The translations under genes and the position numbers were made by a program. Of a DNA stretch of 64,000 nucleotides, positions 16,644 through 25,154 are shown piece by piece. Under the pieces are notes generated by a model, which was given only the letters and a program-made list of their open reading frames with translations, was not told where the DNA came from and did not search any database. Within the stretch, counting starts at the first letter, position 1, and each line of letters begins with the position of its first letter. The stretch covers positions 1-64,000 of the forward strand of contig JANQFL010000105.1 in assembly GCA_028277845.1 (NCBI GenBank), written 5' to 3'. The stretch comes from Sneathiellales bacterium. Its GTDB lineage: Bacteria; Pseudomonadota; Alphaproteobacteria; JANQFL01.

Positions 16644-19127
16644 ATGGTCCCTGTCCAATCATCCGGCCTGCCGATCGGCGACGCCTTGCCGGCCCTGAAA
16701 TCCGTCCTGGCGTCCGGCAATACGGCCGTCCTGCAGGCGCCACCCGGCGCCGGCAAGACCACCGTCGTGCCGCTCGCCTTGCTGGACGAGCCCTGGGCCG
16801 CCGCGGGCAGGATCGTCATGCTCGAACCCCGGCGCCTGGCCACCCGGGCCGCCGCCCGGCGCATGGCGGAAACGCTGGGGCAAAACGTCGGCGAAACCGT
16901 CGGCTACCGCGTGCGCCAGGACACGCGGGTCGGCGCGGCCACGCGGATCGAGGTGGTGACCGAGGGTATCCTGACCCGGCAAATGCTGGGCGACCCGGAA
17001 CTGACCGGCGTCAGCGCCGTGCTGTTCGACGAATTCCACGAACGCAGCATCCACGCCGATTTGGGACTGGCGTTGTGCCGGGACGTGCAGTCGGCGTTGC
17101 GTCCCGACCTGCGCCTGCTGGTCATGTCGGCCACGCTCGACGCCGCCGCCATCGCCGAGAAACTCGACAATGCCCCCGTCATCCGCAGCGAAGGCCGGGC
17201 CCATCCCGTCGATATCCGCCATGTCGACGACTTGAACGGCCGGGAACCCGCCGATGTCGCCGAGGCGGTCATGCGGGCCCTCGGCGAAGAGAGCGGCAGC
17301 ATCCTTGTCTTTCTGCCCGGCGAGCGGGAAATCCGGCAGACCGAGACGTTACTCCGCAAGAACTGCCCCGCCGACACCACCGTCGCGCCGCTTTACGGCG
17401 CCCTGGCCAAGGCGGAACAGGACAAGGCCATCCAGCCGGCACCGCAGGGGCGGCGCAAGGTCGTGCTGGCCACCAACATCGCCGAAACCAGCCTGACCAT
17501 CCAAGGCGTGCGCGTGGTGATCGACAGCGGCCTGGCTCGCAAGCCGCGCTATGATCCGAACAGCGGCATGAGCCGGCTGGAGACGGTCAAGGCCTCGAAG
17601 GCATCCTTGACCCAGCGCACGGGCCGGGCCGGGCGGACCGAACCGGGCGTGAGTGTCCGCCTGTGGCCCAAGGCCGCCGAAGGCGCCCTGGCGGCGTTCG
17701 AGGCGCCCGAGATTGTCGAAACCGATCTGGCGCCGCTGGCGCTGGCTCTCCTGGAATGGGGCGTGTCCGATCCGGCGGACCTGACATGGCTCGACCTGCC
17801 TCCGCCGAACGCGCTCGCCAAGGCACGAGACCTGCTGCGAGAACTGGGCGCCGTCGACGCCGCCGGCGGCATTACCCGGCATGGCCGCACCATGGCCACC
17901 CTGCCGCTGCACCCGCGCCTCGCCCACATGGTGTTGCTCGGACACGACGCCGGCTTGGGTGTCGCCGCCTGCCACTTGGCGGCCGTCCTCGACGAAGGGG
18001 ATGTGCTCGTACCCGCCCACCGCAACGATATCGATTTGCGTCAGCGTTTGGAGGCACTCTCCGGCCAAACGGCCAGGACAAAGGGCATCGATCAGGGTGC
18101 GGCAAAGCGGGCAAAGGCGCTGTCGTGGACCTGGCAAAAACGGATTGGCGCCAAGGACGCACAGACTATCGATCAGCAAGCGGCGGGCCGGCTGCTGGCC
18201 CTGGCCTATCCGGATCGCGTGGCCCTGGCCCGGCCCGGCCAGCCGGGACGGTTTCTCATGCGGAACGGCCGCGGCGCGGATCTGCCCGACGATGATCCGC
18301 TGGCGCCGGAGCCGTGCCTGGCCATCGCCGGTCTGGACGGCCGGCAACAGGCCGCGCGTATCCGCCGCGCCGCGCCCTTGGACAAAATGCTGCTGGAAGA
18401 CCTGTTTGGCGATCAACTGCAACGGGACGATATCGTCGAATGGGATCGGCGCGCACGGAAAGTCCGTGCCGAACACCGTATGAATCTCGGTGCATTGGTC
18501 CTCAAACGCGAAACGCTTTCGCTTCCGGCCGGCGACGACCGTGTCACGGCGGCCATGTGTGCCGGAATTCGACTGGCGGGAATCGACTGTCTGCCGTGGA
18601 CGGATACCGCACAGCAGTTCCGTCACCGGTTGGCGTTCGCGGCCCGGCATGATACCGGCACGGATTGGCCGGACGTCGGCGACGCAGAATTGCTTGCGAC
18701 TTTGGAACAGTGGCTGACGCCTTTCCTAACCGGCGTTTCTTCTCTTGCGGATCTGGCCGGTATCGATGTGGACACGGCACTGCAATCGCTGCTCGACTGG
18801 CCGTCCCGGTCGCGTCTCGATGAGATCGCGCCGGTTACGTTCACGCTGCCCTCGGGCCGGCGGCTCACCATCGACTACCGGTCCGATCCGCCGGCCGTGG
18901 CATCCAAACTGCAGGACTTTTTCGGTATCGACAGCCACCCGAGCCTGGCCAACGGCCGCGTGGCATTGTCCGTGCAGTTGCTGTCCCCCGCCCGGCGGCC
19001 CGTACAAGTAACGACGGACTTGCCCGGATTCTGGCGGGGATCCTACCGCGACGTCCGCAAGGACCTGCGCGGGCGCTATCCCAAACACCCGTGGCCCGTA
19101 AATCCGCTCGAAAAGAAACAACCGTGA
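16644..19127 (+). CDS. hrpB: ATP-dependent helicase HrpB
   Basis: 827-residue DExH-box helicase. The order is APPGAGKTT (motif I), the DEFH box in LFDEFHERSIHADLGLAL (typical for HrpB in place of DEAH), MSATLD (motif III), TNIAETSLTI (motif V) and QRTGRAGRTEPG (motif VI), then the HrpB-specific C-terminal region ending in WPVNPLEKKQP. It is presumed to remodel RNA; its substrate in the cell is not established. It follows the hemA terminator and appears to be a separate unit. Confidence 0.94.
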   Translation: MVPVQSSGLPIGDALPALKSVLASGNTAVLQAPPGAGKTTVVPLALLDEPWAAAGRIVMLEPRRLATRAAARRMAETLGQNVGETVGYRVRQDTRVGAATRIEVVTEGILTRQMLGDPELTGVSAVLFDEFHERSIHADLGLALCRDVQSALRPDLRLLVMSATLDAAAIAEKLDNAPVIRSEGRAHPVDIRHVDDLNGREPADVAEAVMRALGEESGSILVFLPGEREIRQTETLLRKNCPADTTVAPLYGALAKAEQDKAIQPAPQGRRKVVLATNIAETSLTIQGVRVVIDSGLARKPRYDPNSGMSRLETVKASKASLTQRTGRAGRTEPGVSVRLWPKAAEGALAAFEAPEIVETDLAPLALALLEWGVSDPADLTWLDLPPPNALAKARDLLRELGAVDAAGGITRHGRTMATLPLHPRLAHMVLLGHDAGLGVAACHLAAVLDEGDVLVPAHRNDIDLRQRLEALSGQTARTKGIDQGAAKRAKALSWTWQKRIGAKDAQTIDQQAAGRLLALAYPDRVALARPGQPGRFLMRNGRGADLPDDDPLAPEPCLAIAGLDGRQQAARIRRAAPLDKMLLEDLFGDQLQRDDIVEWDRRARKVRAEHRMNLGALVLKRETLSLPAGDDRVTAAMCAGIRLAGIDCLPWTDTAQQFRHRLAFAARHDTGTDWPDVGDAELLATLEQWLTPFLTGVSSLADLAGIDVDTALQSLLDWPSRSRLDEIAPVTFTLPSGRRLTIDYRSDPPAVASKLQDFFGIDSHPSLANGRVALSVQLLSPARRPVQVTTDLPGFWRGSYRDVRKDLRGRYPKHPWPVNPLEKKQP

Positions 19128-19236
19128 TGAGTCAGACCAAACGCCGCACCGCAGATGTCTTCACAGGCCCTGGTCCACTGCGTAGAGTGTGCGGCCTTAT
19201 CGCCAAGCCGTCCGTATCGTAAAGAAGATTTTGAGT

Positions 19237-19626
19237 ATGCCGCTGTCGGTCGAAATCGCCCCCGATCCATCCCTGATCGTCATCCGCTGTTTCGGCCGTT
19301 TCACGGACGACGATCTGCTGGACATTCCCGCGGCGGTGATGAAGCACGAGCATTTCGCCGCCGGGCTGCCGTCCCTGACCGATCTGACGGAAGTCACCGA
19401 ATCGGGCCTGACCACCGAAGGCAACCGGCGCTATATCGCCTTGCTGAAGAATTCCCGGCAACGCCGCGGCGCCGCCCGTGCGGCCGTGCTGGCCGCCAAC
19501 GATGTGCATTTCGGCATGGCGCGGATGCTGCAGACCCTGGCCGGCGACGGCCACCATCTGCGCTATCGGGTGTTTCGCGACCGCGACGAGGCCATGCGCT
19601 GGGTGCTGGAAGCGGAGGCAGACTAG
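19237..19626 (+). CDS. Small conserved hypothetical protein, STAS/SpoIIAA-like in appearance
   Basis: 129-residue soluble protein beginning MPLSVEIAPDPSLIVIRCFG. The alternating beta-strand and helix pattern, with FTDDDLLDIPAAVM early and RYRVFRDRDEAMRWVLEA at the end, resembles the SpoIIAA/STAS-like proteins of about this size that occur as single genes. No catalytic motif is evident. The ATG at 19237 is preferred to one 16 codons upstream because the domain begins there. No function can be assigned. Confidence 0.65.
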   Translation: MPLSVEIAPDPSLIVIRCFGRFTDDDLLDIPAAVMKHEHFAAGLPSLTDLTEVTESGLTTEGNRRYIALLKNSRQRRGAARAAVLAANDVHFGMARMLQTLAGDGHHLRYRVFRDRDEAMRWVLEAEAD

Positions 19627-19638
19627 CGCGCCCCCCGG

Positions 19639-20178
19639 TTAGCCGCTGAATTCCTCCGCGTGCAGCCAGTCGGCGTGCTTGGGCGCCTTCTTGGTCCGCG
19701 ACCATTCCTCCAGCATGTCCCACTTCACGTCGTCGAGACGCTTGGTCATTTCCGGCGCGCGCGGGTCGTTGTAGGACAGTTCGAGCCGGTGGCCGTTGGG
19801 ATCGAAGAAGTAAATGGAGTGGAACAGGGAGTGGTTGGTCACGCCGATCACGTCGATGCCGTCGGCCTCCAGCTTCTCCTTGTAGGCCAGCAGGGTCTCG
19901 CGGTCCTTGACTTGGAAGGCGATATGCTGGACCCATTCCGGCGTGTTGGGGTCCTTGCCCATTTCCGGCTTGGTGGGCAGCTCGAAGAACGCCAGCACGT
20001 TGCCGTTGCCGGCATCGAGGAAGATGTGCATGTAGGGGTCGGGCTCGTGGGTCGACGGCACCTGGTCTTCGGCGAACGCGAGGACGTAGTCCATGCCCAG
20101 ATACTTGCTGTACCACTCGACCGTCTCCTTGGCGTCCTTGCAGCGATAGGCGACGTGATGGATTTTTTCGATCGTCAT
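19639..20178 (-). CDS. VOC-family protein, glyoxalase/extradiol dioxygenase type
   Basis: 179-residue vicinal-oxygen-chelate protein with the two beta-alpha-beta-beta-beta modules. Candidate metal ligands are the His in IEKIHHVAYRCKD, the Glu in NVLAFFELPT, the His in VQHIAFQVKD and the Glu in NGHRLELSYND, the set used by glyoxalases and type I extradiol dioxygenases. It is the last gene of the operon that starts with fumarylacetoacetase. Because no other ring-cleaving enzyme is present, it is a candidate for that step, but isomerase or lyase roles are equally possible from sequence. Confidence 0.82.
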   Translation of the reverse strand: MTIEKIHHVAYRCKDAKETVEWYSKYLGMDYVLAFAEDQVPSTHEPDPYMHIFLDAGNGNVLAFFELPTKPEMGKDPNTPEWVQHIAFQVKDRETLLAYKEKLEADGIDVIGVTNHSLFHSIYFFDPNGHRLELSYNDPRAPEMTKRLDDVKWDMLEEWSRTKKAPKHADWLHAEEFSG

Positions 20179-20221
20179 GTGTTCGGCCTTTCTGCTCTGT
20201 CAGGCGGCGTTGGGGACTATA

Positions 20222-20416
20222 TTAGGCGTCGTTGGCGGCGGTGGCGAACGCTTCGCGCAGGACCTCGCGGTCGCCGATATGATTGGCCAGAACCAGGATC
20301 AGCCGGGCGTTGACGGCATCGCTCTCGGCCTTGTTCCGCCCTTCGTGCAGCGCCAGCAATTCGGCGTAGAACCCGTCCGGATCCGCAATATTGGGCGCGG
20401 TGGTCAACTTGCTCAT
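20222..20416 (-). CDS. DUF2783 small protein
   Basis: 64-residue protein with a helical sequence (DGFYAELLALHEGRNKAESD, then NARLILVLANHIGD) that matches DUF2783. This family is found almost always beside MhpA-like flavin hydroxylases and may be an accessory or stabilising subunit. It lies 13 bases downstream of the hydroxylase and 43 bases before the VOC gene on the same strand. No catalytic residues are evident. Confidence 0.78.
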   Translation of the reverse strand: MSKLTTAPNIADPDGFYAELLALHEGRNKAESDAVNARLILVLANHIGDREVLREAFATAANDA

Positions 20417-20429
20417 GTCTGCGTACTCC

Positions 20430-22040
20430 TCAGGCGCGGCCGATGGCGGTGCGCAACGCCGCGTCGACGGCGGCGCGGTCGAACGTTTCCCACCGGGCGG
20501 CGACGTGCTGGTCGGGCCGCATCAGATAGACGGCGGCGCCGGCATCGCCGAGATACCGGTCACGCAGGTCCCGCGTCGGTATGTCGGCCGTGCTGATCCG
20601 CATGGTTTCCACGGCGATGCCGTCGACCTCGAAGTCGGCCGGCGCTTCGGTGTCGATCGCCAGCAACTGGAACCGGTCGCCCAGGGCGTCGATCAACCAG
20701 CCGTCGGCCAGCGGCGCATCGGCGGCGGGCGCGCCCGGCCGGGTGCGGGACGGCATGCCGGCCGCGTCGGGTCCGTTCAGGGGCGACCCGTCATAGACGC
20801 ACGGCACCGACAGACGGCCCGAATTGACCAGCGGCCGCGCGAAGTCCACGTTCTCCGACAGGTCGAGCACGGCGTCGCGGAAGACCCGGCTGATCTCCGA
20901 CTTCGGCGTGATGAAGTCGGTCGACCGGGACGAATTGAGGATGTTCTCGTCGGCCCCGTGGATACGCTCCATGTCGTAGCTGTCCAGCAAACTCTCCGGC
21001 GCCTTGCCGTCCATGATCAGTTTGAGTTTCCAGCACAGATTGTCCGTGTCCTGCAGGCCCGAGTTGGCGCCGCGGGCGCCGAAGGGTGAGACCTGGTGGG
21101 CGGCGTCACCGGCGAAGATGACACGGCCGTGGCGGAACTTCTCCATGCGGCGGCACTGGAAGGTGTAGATGGACACCCATTCCAGTTCGAACTTGACGTC
21201 CTCGCCCAGCATGGCTTTGAGGCGCGGAACGACGTTTTCGTGTTTCTGTTCCTCCGCCTTGTCGATGTTCCACCCAAGCTGCAGATCGATGCGCCAGACA
21301 TTGTCGGGCTGTTTGTGCAGCAGGGCCGACTGGCTGCGGTTGAACGGCGGATCGAACCAGAACCAGCGTTCGGTCGGGAAGTCCGCCTCCATGATGACGT
21401 CGGCGATGAGGAAATTGTCCTGGAACACGCGGCCGACGAAGTCGAGGCCCATCATGCCACGGATCGGCGAGCCGGCGCCGTCGCAGGCGATCAGCCAGTC
21501 CGCTTCCATGCGGTAGGTGCCGTCCGGCGTTTCGATCAGCAGGCCGGCATGGTCGTCCTGCGGGTCCACCGACAATACCTTGTTGCCGCCGCGCAGTTCG
21601 ATCGGCTTGCCCTCGGCCTGCAGTTCCCGCACCCGGTCGACCAGGTATTCCTCGAAATAGTATTGCTGCAGGTTGATGAAGGCGGGCCGCTTGTGGCCTT
21701 CCTCGGGCAACAGATTGAACTGGTAGACCTGCCGTTCGTCGAAAAACACCTTGCCGGTGTCCCACACCACGCCCTTGTCGACGAAAGCGTCTCCGCAACC
21801 GAGGCGGTCGAGGATCTCCAGTGGCCGCTTGGCGAAACAGATGGCGCGCGAGCCGAAGCTGACCTTGTCGTTGTCGTCGATCACGACCACCGGCACGTCC
21901 TGCTGGGCCAAGTCGATGGCGGCTCCCAGGCCGATCGGTCCGGCACCGACCACGACGACCGGATGGCGCACCGGTGCTTCCGCGTCCTGGTCGGTCGAAC
22001 GCTGATAGGGATAGAGCGAAACCTCGAAAATCTTCTTCAT
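20430..22040 (-). CDS. FAD-dependent aromatic monooxygenase, MhpA-like
   Basis: 536-residue class A flavin monooxygenase of the 3-(3-hydroxyphenyl)propionate hydroxylase group. The N-terminal dinucleotide motif is GAGPIGLGAAIDLAQ, a central DG motif follows in ACDGAGSPIRGMMGLDF, and the flavin-ribityl motif is AGDAAHQVSPFGARGANSG. The C-terminal 150 residues form the thioredoxin-like domain seen in this group. The start at 22040 (MKKIFEVSLYPYQ) is chosen because upstream codons overlap the MBL gene. It would hydroxylate a phenolic ring at the cost of NAD(P)H, which suits a ring-cleavage operon ending in fumarylacetoacetase. Confidence 0.88.
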   Translation of the reverse strand: MKKIFEVSLYPYQRSTDQDAEAPVRHPVVVVGAGPIGLGAAIDLAQQDVPVVVIDDNDKVSFGSRAICFAKRPLEILDRLGCGDAFVDKGVVWDTGKVFFDERQVYQFNLLPEEGHKRPAFINLQQYYFEEYLVDRVRELQAEGKPIELRGGNKVLSVDPQDDHAGLLIETPDGTYRMEADWLIACDGAGSPIRGMMGLDFVGRVFQDNFLIADVIMEADFPTERWFWFDPPFNRSQSALLHKQPDNVWRIDLQLGWNIDKAEEQKHENVVPRLKAMLGEDVKFELEWVSIYTFQCRRMEKFRHGRVIFAGDAAHQVSPFGARGANSGLQDTDNLCWKLKLIMDGKAPESLLDSYDMERIHGADENILNSSRSTDFITPKSEISRVFRDAVLDLSENVDFARPLVNSGRLSVPCVYDGSPLNGPDAAGMPSRTRPGAPAADAPLADGWLIDALGDRFQLLAIDTEAPADFEVDGIAVETMRISTADIPTRDLRDRYLGDAGAAVYLMRPDQHVAARWETFDRAAVDAALRTAIGRA

Positions 22041-22071
22041 CGTGTCGTCTCTTGTACCCGGCCGCAGACCG

Positions 22072-23028
22072 TCACACCGCGCCCTGCAGGCTGTCCCACA
22101 ATTCCCGGTCGCGCTGCGCCGTCCAGATCCGCGGCGTGTCGATGCCGAGCGCCTCGTCGTAGGCGCGGGCCACGTTGAACGGCAGGCAGTGTTCGTAGAT
22201 CGCGAAGTCCGAGAATTTCGGATCGCAGGCGGCGCGGCAGGCGTCCCAGGCTTCGCGCAGCGAACCGCCGCGGGCCGCCACCTCGGCCACCGGCCGGTAG
22301 GTGGATTCGACGAAGTCGCGGGTGCTTTCGATGGCCGCGTTGACCATGTCCTCGCCGACCAGGGCGTCGCCGCGGCCCGGGACGATGGCCTTGGGCCGGT
22401 ACGCCTTGATGGCGTCGAGGGTGTTGCCCCAGTCGTTGAAGTGTCCGTCGCCGCAATAACAGGCGGAATGATATTCGACGATATCGCCCGAGAACATGAC
22501 ACCGGCATCGGGCACCCAGACGACCGTGTCGCCGGCCGTGTGGGCCCGGCCCAGATGCATGATTTCAACCCGCCGGTTCCCCATGTTGACGGTCATGCGG
22601 TCCTTGTAGGTAACCGTCGGCCAGGTCAGGCCGGGAATGGAATCGGCCGCGTCGAACAGGCGCGGGAAGCGTTCGTATTCGCTGTCCCAGTCTTCCTGGC
22701 CGCGTTCGTGAATCATCGCATGGGCCTTCTCCGAGGCGATGATTTCCGACGCGCCGTAGGCCGACGCGCCCAGCACCCGCACCGCGTGGTAATGGCTCAA
22801 CACCACGTACTTGATCGGCTTGTCGGTCACCGTGCGGATGCGGTCGATGACCATCTGCGCCATCACCGGCGTCGCCTGGGTGTCGACCACCATGACGCTG
22901 TCGTCGCCGATGATGATACCGGTGTTGGGATCGCCCTCGGCGGTGAAGGCGTACAGATTGTCGCCGATTTCCGAAAACGTGATGGTTTTCTCGCTCATGT
23001 CCGCGGTGGATGCAAACGCCTTTGCCAT
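22072..23028 (-). CDS. MBL-fold protein with an altered metal motif
   Basis: 318-residue metallo-beta-lactamase-fold protein with an AGGACAGG ribosome site before ATG 23028. Where active MBL hydrolases have HxHxDH this one reads SHYHAVRVLGAS, so the Asp and third His are Val and Arg. The later positions HLGRAHTAGDTVVW and FSGDIVEY are still recognisable, and the final His region contains VPGRGDAL. The protein may bind one metal only or act as a ligand-binding hydrolase. It lies 17 bases from fumarylacetoacetase and 31 before the monooxygenase, so it belongs to the aromatic operon. Confidence 0.82.
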   Translation of the reverse strand: MAKAFASTADMSEKTITFSEIGDNLYAFTAEGDPNTGIIIGDDSVMVVDTQATPVMAQMVIDRIRTVTDKPIKYVVLSHYHAVRVLGASAYGASEIIASEKAHAMIHERGQEDWDSEYERFPRLFDAADSIPGLTWPTVTYKDRMTVNMGNRRVEIMHLGRAHTAGDTVVWVPDAGVMFSGDIVEYHSACYCGDGHFNDWGNTLDAIKAYRPKAIVPGRGDALVGEDMVNAAIESTRDFVESTYRPVAEVAARGGSLREAWDACRAACDPKFSDFAIYEHCLPFNVARAYDEALGIDTPRIWTAQRDRELWDSLQGAV

Positions 23029-23045
23029 TGTGCCTGTCCTTGTCT

Positions 23046-24311
23046 CTACCAGTCTTTTTCCGCCGTCGCCGGCAGGATCGTGCCGACGCACTCGCCAAAT
23101 CCGATGCGATAGCCGTCGCCCTGGGCCCAGCCGGCCAGGGTCAACGTGTCGCCGTCTTCGATAAAGCTGCGCGTCTCCCCGCTGTCCAGGGTCAGCGGCT
23201 CCTTACCGCCCCAGGACAGTTCCAGCAGCGAACCGAACTGATGTTTCTCCGCACCGGAAATGGTCCCCGACCCCAGCAGATCGCCGGTGTTCATCCGGCA
23301 GCCGCCGATGGCATGATGGGCCAACTGCTGTGCCGACGAGTAGTACATGGTGTTGTAGTTGGTGCGGCAGATCGTCGTCGCTTGCCCGGCGCCCTCCGGC
23401 TGCATGCGCACTTCAAGCTCGATGTCGTAGAGCATCGGTCCCGGCTCGCGCAGATAGGGCAGCAGGTCCTTTTCCCGCTCGGGCGTCGAGGTGCGGAACG
23501 GCTCCAGCGCCGCCTTGGTGACGACCCAGGGGCTGATGGAGGTGGCGAAGGCCTTGGATTGGAACGGACCCAGCGGCTGGTATTCCCAGGCCTGGATATC
23601 CCGCGCCGACCAGTCGTTGAGCAGCACGTAGCCGAAAATCATCTCGTCGGCCTGGGAGACGGTGACCGGTTCGCCCATGCGGTTGGGCACGCCGACGACG
23701 GCGCCCATTTCAAGCTCTATGTCGAGGCGCTTGCACGGCCCGAAGACCGGCGCGTCGGCCTCCGGCGGCTTGAGCTGGCCCAGCGGCCGGCGGATGTCGG
23801 TGCCGCTGACGATGACCGTCGAGGCCCGGCCGTTGTAGCCGATGGGGATGTGCAGCCAGTTGGGCGGCAAGGCGTTTTCCGGCCCGCGGAACATGGTGCC
23901 CACATTGAAGGCGTGCTGACGGCCGGCGTAGAAATCCGTGTATTCGGACACGCTGAACGGCATGTGCAGCGTGACCTCGCCGATCGGAGCCAGCGCTTTT
24001 GCCTGCAACGCCGTATCGTCGCGTAACGCGCCATCGCCGTCCTCGGCCAGCAATGCCGTCAGGCGTTCACGGATGGCGTTCCACGCGCCGTTGCCCAGCG
24101 CCATGAAGGCGTTGAGGGCCGGTTCCGCGAAGACCGGCGCGCCGGCGTCGATCACGCCGGCCTGCTCCAGGGCGGCCAGGTCGAGCACCTGGTCGCCGAT
24201 GGCCGTGCCGCAGCGCGGCGCGTCTCCACCCCGGCTGAACACACCGTAGGGCAGGTTCTGAATGGGAAACGGGCAATCCGGCGAATTGGCGCTGTCGATC
24301 CAGCTCTTCAT
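23046..24311 (-). CDS. fahA: Fumarylacetoacetase
   Basis: 421-residue hydrolase of the FAH family that splits fumarylacetoacetate into fumarate and acetoacetate. The conserved region YTDFYAGRQHAFNVGTMFRG contains the catalytic His and a metal Asp, LLNDWSARDIQAWEYQPLG follows, and GDLLGSGTISG lies near the C-terminus. Full length is normal for two-domain FAH. It is the first gene of a minus-strand operon and faces a divergent marR. Homogentisate dioxygenase and maleylacetoacetate isomerase are not in the window. Confidence 0.92.
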   Translation of the reverse strand: MKSWIDSANSPDCPFPIQNLPYGVFSRGGDAPRCGTAIGDQVLDLAALEQAGVIDAGAPVFAEPALNAFMALGNGAWNAIRERLTALLAEDGDGALRDDTALQAKALAPIGEVTLHMPFSVSEYTDFYAGRQHAFNVGTMFRGPENALPPNWLHIPIGYNGRASTVIVSGTDIRRPLGQLKPPEADAPVFGPCKRLDIELEMGAVVGVPNRMGEPVTVSQADEMIFGYVLLNDWSARDIQAWEYQPLGPFQSKAFATSISPWVVTKAALEPFRTSTPEREKDLLPYLREPGPMLYDIELEVRMQPEGAGQATTICRTNYNTMYYSSAQQLAHHAIGGCRMNTGDLLGSGTISGAEKHQFGSLLELSWGGKEPLTLDSGETRSFIEDGDTLTLAGWAQGDGYRIGFGECVGTILPATAEKDW

Positions 24312-24413
24312 CTGTCCTCACTCGCGGCTATTTTTGTCTGAACACCCCTGGGCGTTGCGATCCGGCGGGGTCCGTATTGAGCGGGAACCAGGGCCCGCCA
24401 GCCGCCGCAGATA

Positions 24414-24433
24414 ATAGTTACAAATGAAACTAT
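24414..24433. promoter_or_regulatory. Candidate MarR operator 1
   Basis: ATAGTT and AACTAT arms enclose ACAAATGA. The reverse strand reads AGTTTCATTTGTAACTA, matching site 2 at 24541-24558 in about 13 of 17 positions. It lies about 100 bases upstream of fahA. Confidence 0.6.
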
Positions 24434-24540
24434 GTCAACATGCCATGGCTGCATGTCGGCATGTACGGCACGCATAACGCCCGTGTTTCGCTCCGTCACA
24501 GTCGCCGAAAGGCCGCAGTCGAGGCGGTAAACTTGATACT

Positions 24541-24558
24541 GGTTTCGTCTGAAACTAC
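24541..24558. promoter_or_regulatory. Candidate MarR operator 2
   Basis: GGTTTCGTCTGAAACTAC has the palindromic core GTTTC-GTCT-GAAAC (24542-24555). It matches the reverse complement of site 1 and lies about 60 bases upstream of marR, the position expected for autorepression. Confidence 0.6.
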
Positions 24559-24618
24559 TATCGCCCGGACACATCCGGCCGTTCCGGCGAGCACCATGAT
24601 ACCGAATTCACCGCGCCC

Positions 24619-25119
24619 ATGAGCCCCGTCGATCAACGAACCCAACCCCGTCCCGCACGGTCCGACGGCCATGCCGAATTCGACTTGCGCGCGTTCTTTC
24701 CCTATCTGGTCCGGGTGTTCTACCGTTCCGTCAGCGATTCCGTCGCGGCAATCTACGCCACGCAATACGGCCTGTCGGTGTCCGAATGGCGCACCATGGT
24801 GGTACTGGGTCCGCGGCAGGCCATGTCGGCCGGCGAAATCGTCGAACAGTCGAGCATGGACAAGGTCAATGTCAGCCGCGCCATCAGCGGCCTGCGCAAG
24901 CGGGGCTTCCTCAAGCGCGACATCGACGGCGAAGACCGCCGCCGCGCCGTGCTGCGCCTGACCGACAAGGGCGCCGAAGCGTTCGACAGGCTGGTGCCGC
25001 AAGTCCTGCAACTGGAATCCGATCTTCTCAGCGGCCTGTCGTCCGAGGAACGCACGACACTGCTGAACCTGATGGAGAAGGTGCGCAAAAACGCCGAAGC
25101 GGCGCGGCCTTCCGAGTGA
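24619..25119 (+). CDS. MarR-family transcriptional regulator
   Basis: 166-residue winged-helix regulator. The region YGLSVSEWRTMVVLGPRQ leads into the recognition part SSMDKVNVSRAISGLRKRGF, followed by the wing RDIDGEDRRRAVLRLTDKG. It diverges from the aromatic operon and two matching palindromes lie in the shared promoter region. It probably represses fahA and its followers, released by an aromatic acid or CoA-type ligand. The effector cannot be read from sequence. Confidence 0.88.
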   Translation: MSPVDQRTQPRPARSDGHAEFDLRAFFPYLVRVFYRSVSDSVAAIYATQYGLSVSEWRTMVVLGPRQAMSAGEIVEQSSMDKVNVSRAISGLRKRGFLKRDIDGEDRRRAVLRLTDKGAEAFDRLVPQVLQLESDLLSGLSSEERTTLLNLMEKVRKNAEAARPSE

Positions 25120-25154
25120 CCGCGCCGCGTTGACCGGGATCCGTTGGTCTCGTC

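Larger units (their letters stand above)
24312..24618. other. 307-bp divergent promoter region between fahA and marR
   Basis: No gene is seen. The region holds the two MarR-type operator candidates at 24414-24433 and 24541-24558. It serves promoters in both directions. Confidence 0.65.

Noticed and set aside
15173-16864. A 563-codon minus frame opposite hemA
   Set aside because: Shadow of hemA without homology-like motifs.
20430-22568. Extension of the MhpA-like gene to 22568
   Set aside because: The upstream 176 codons overlap the MBL gene in another frame and have no domain. The Rossmann fold begins shortly after 22040.
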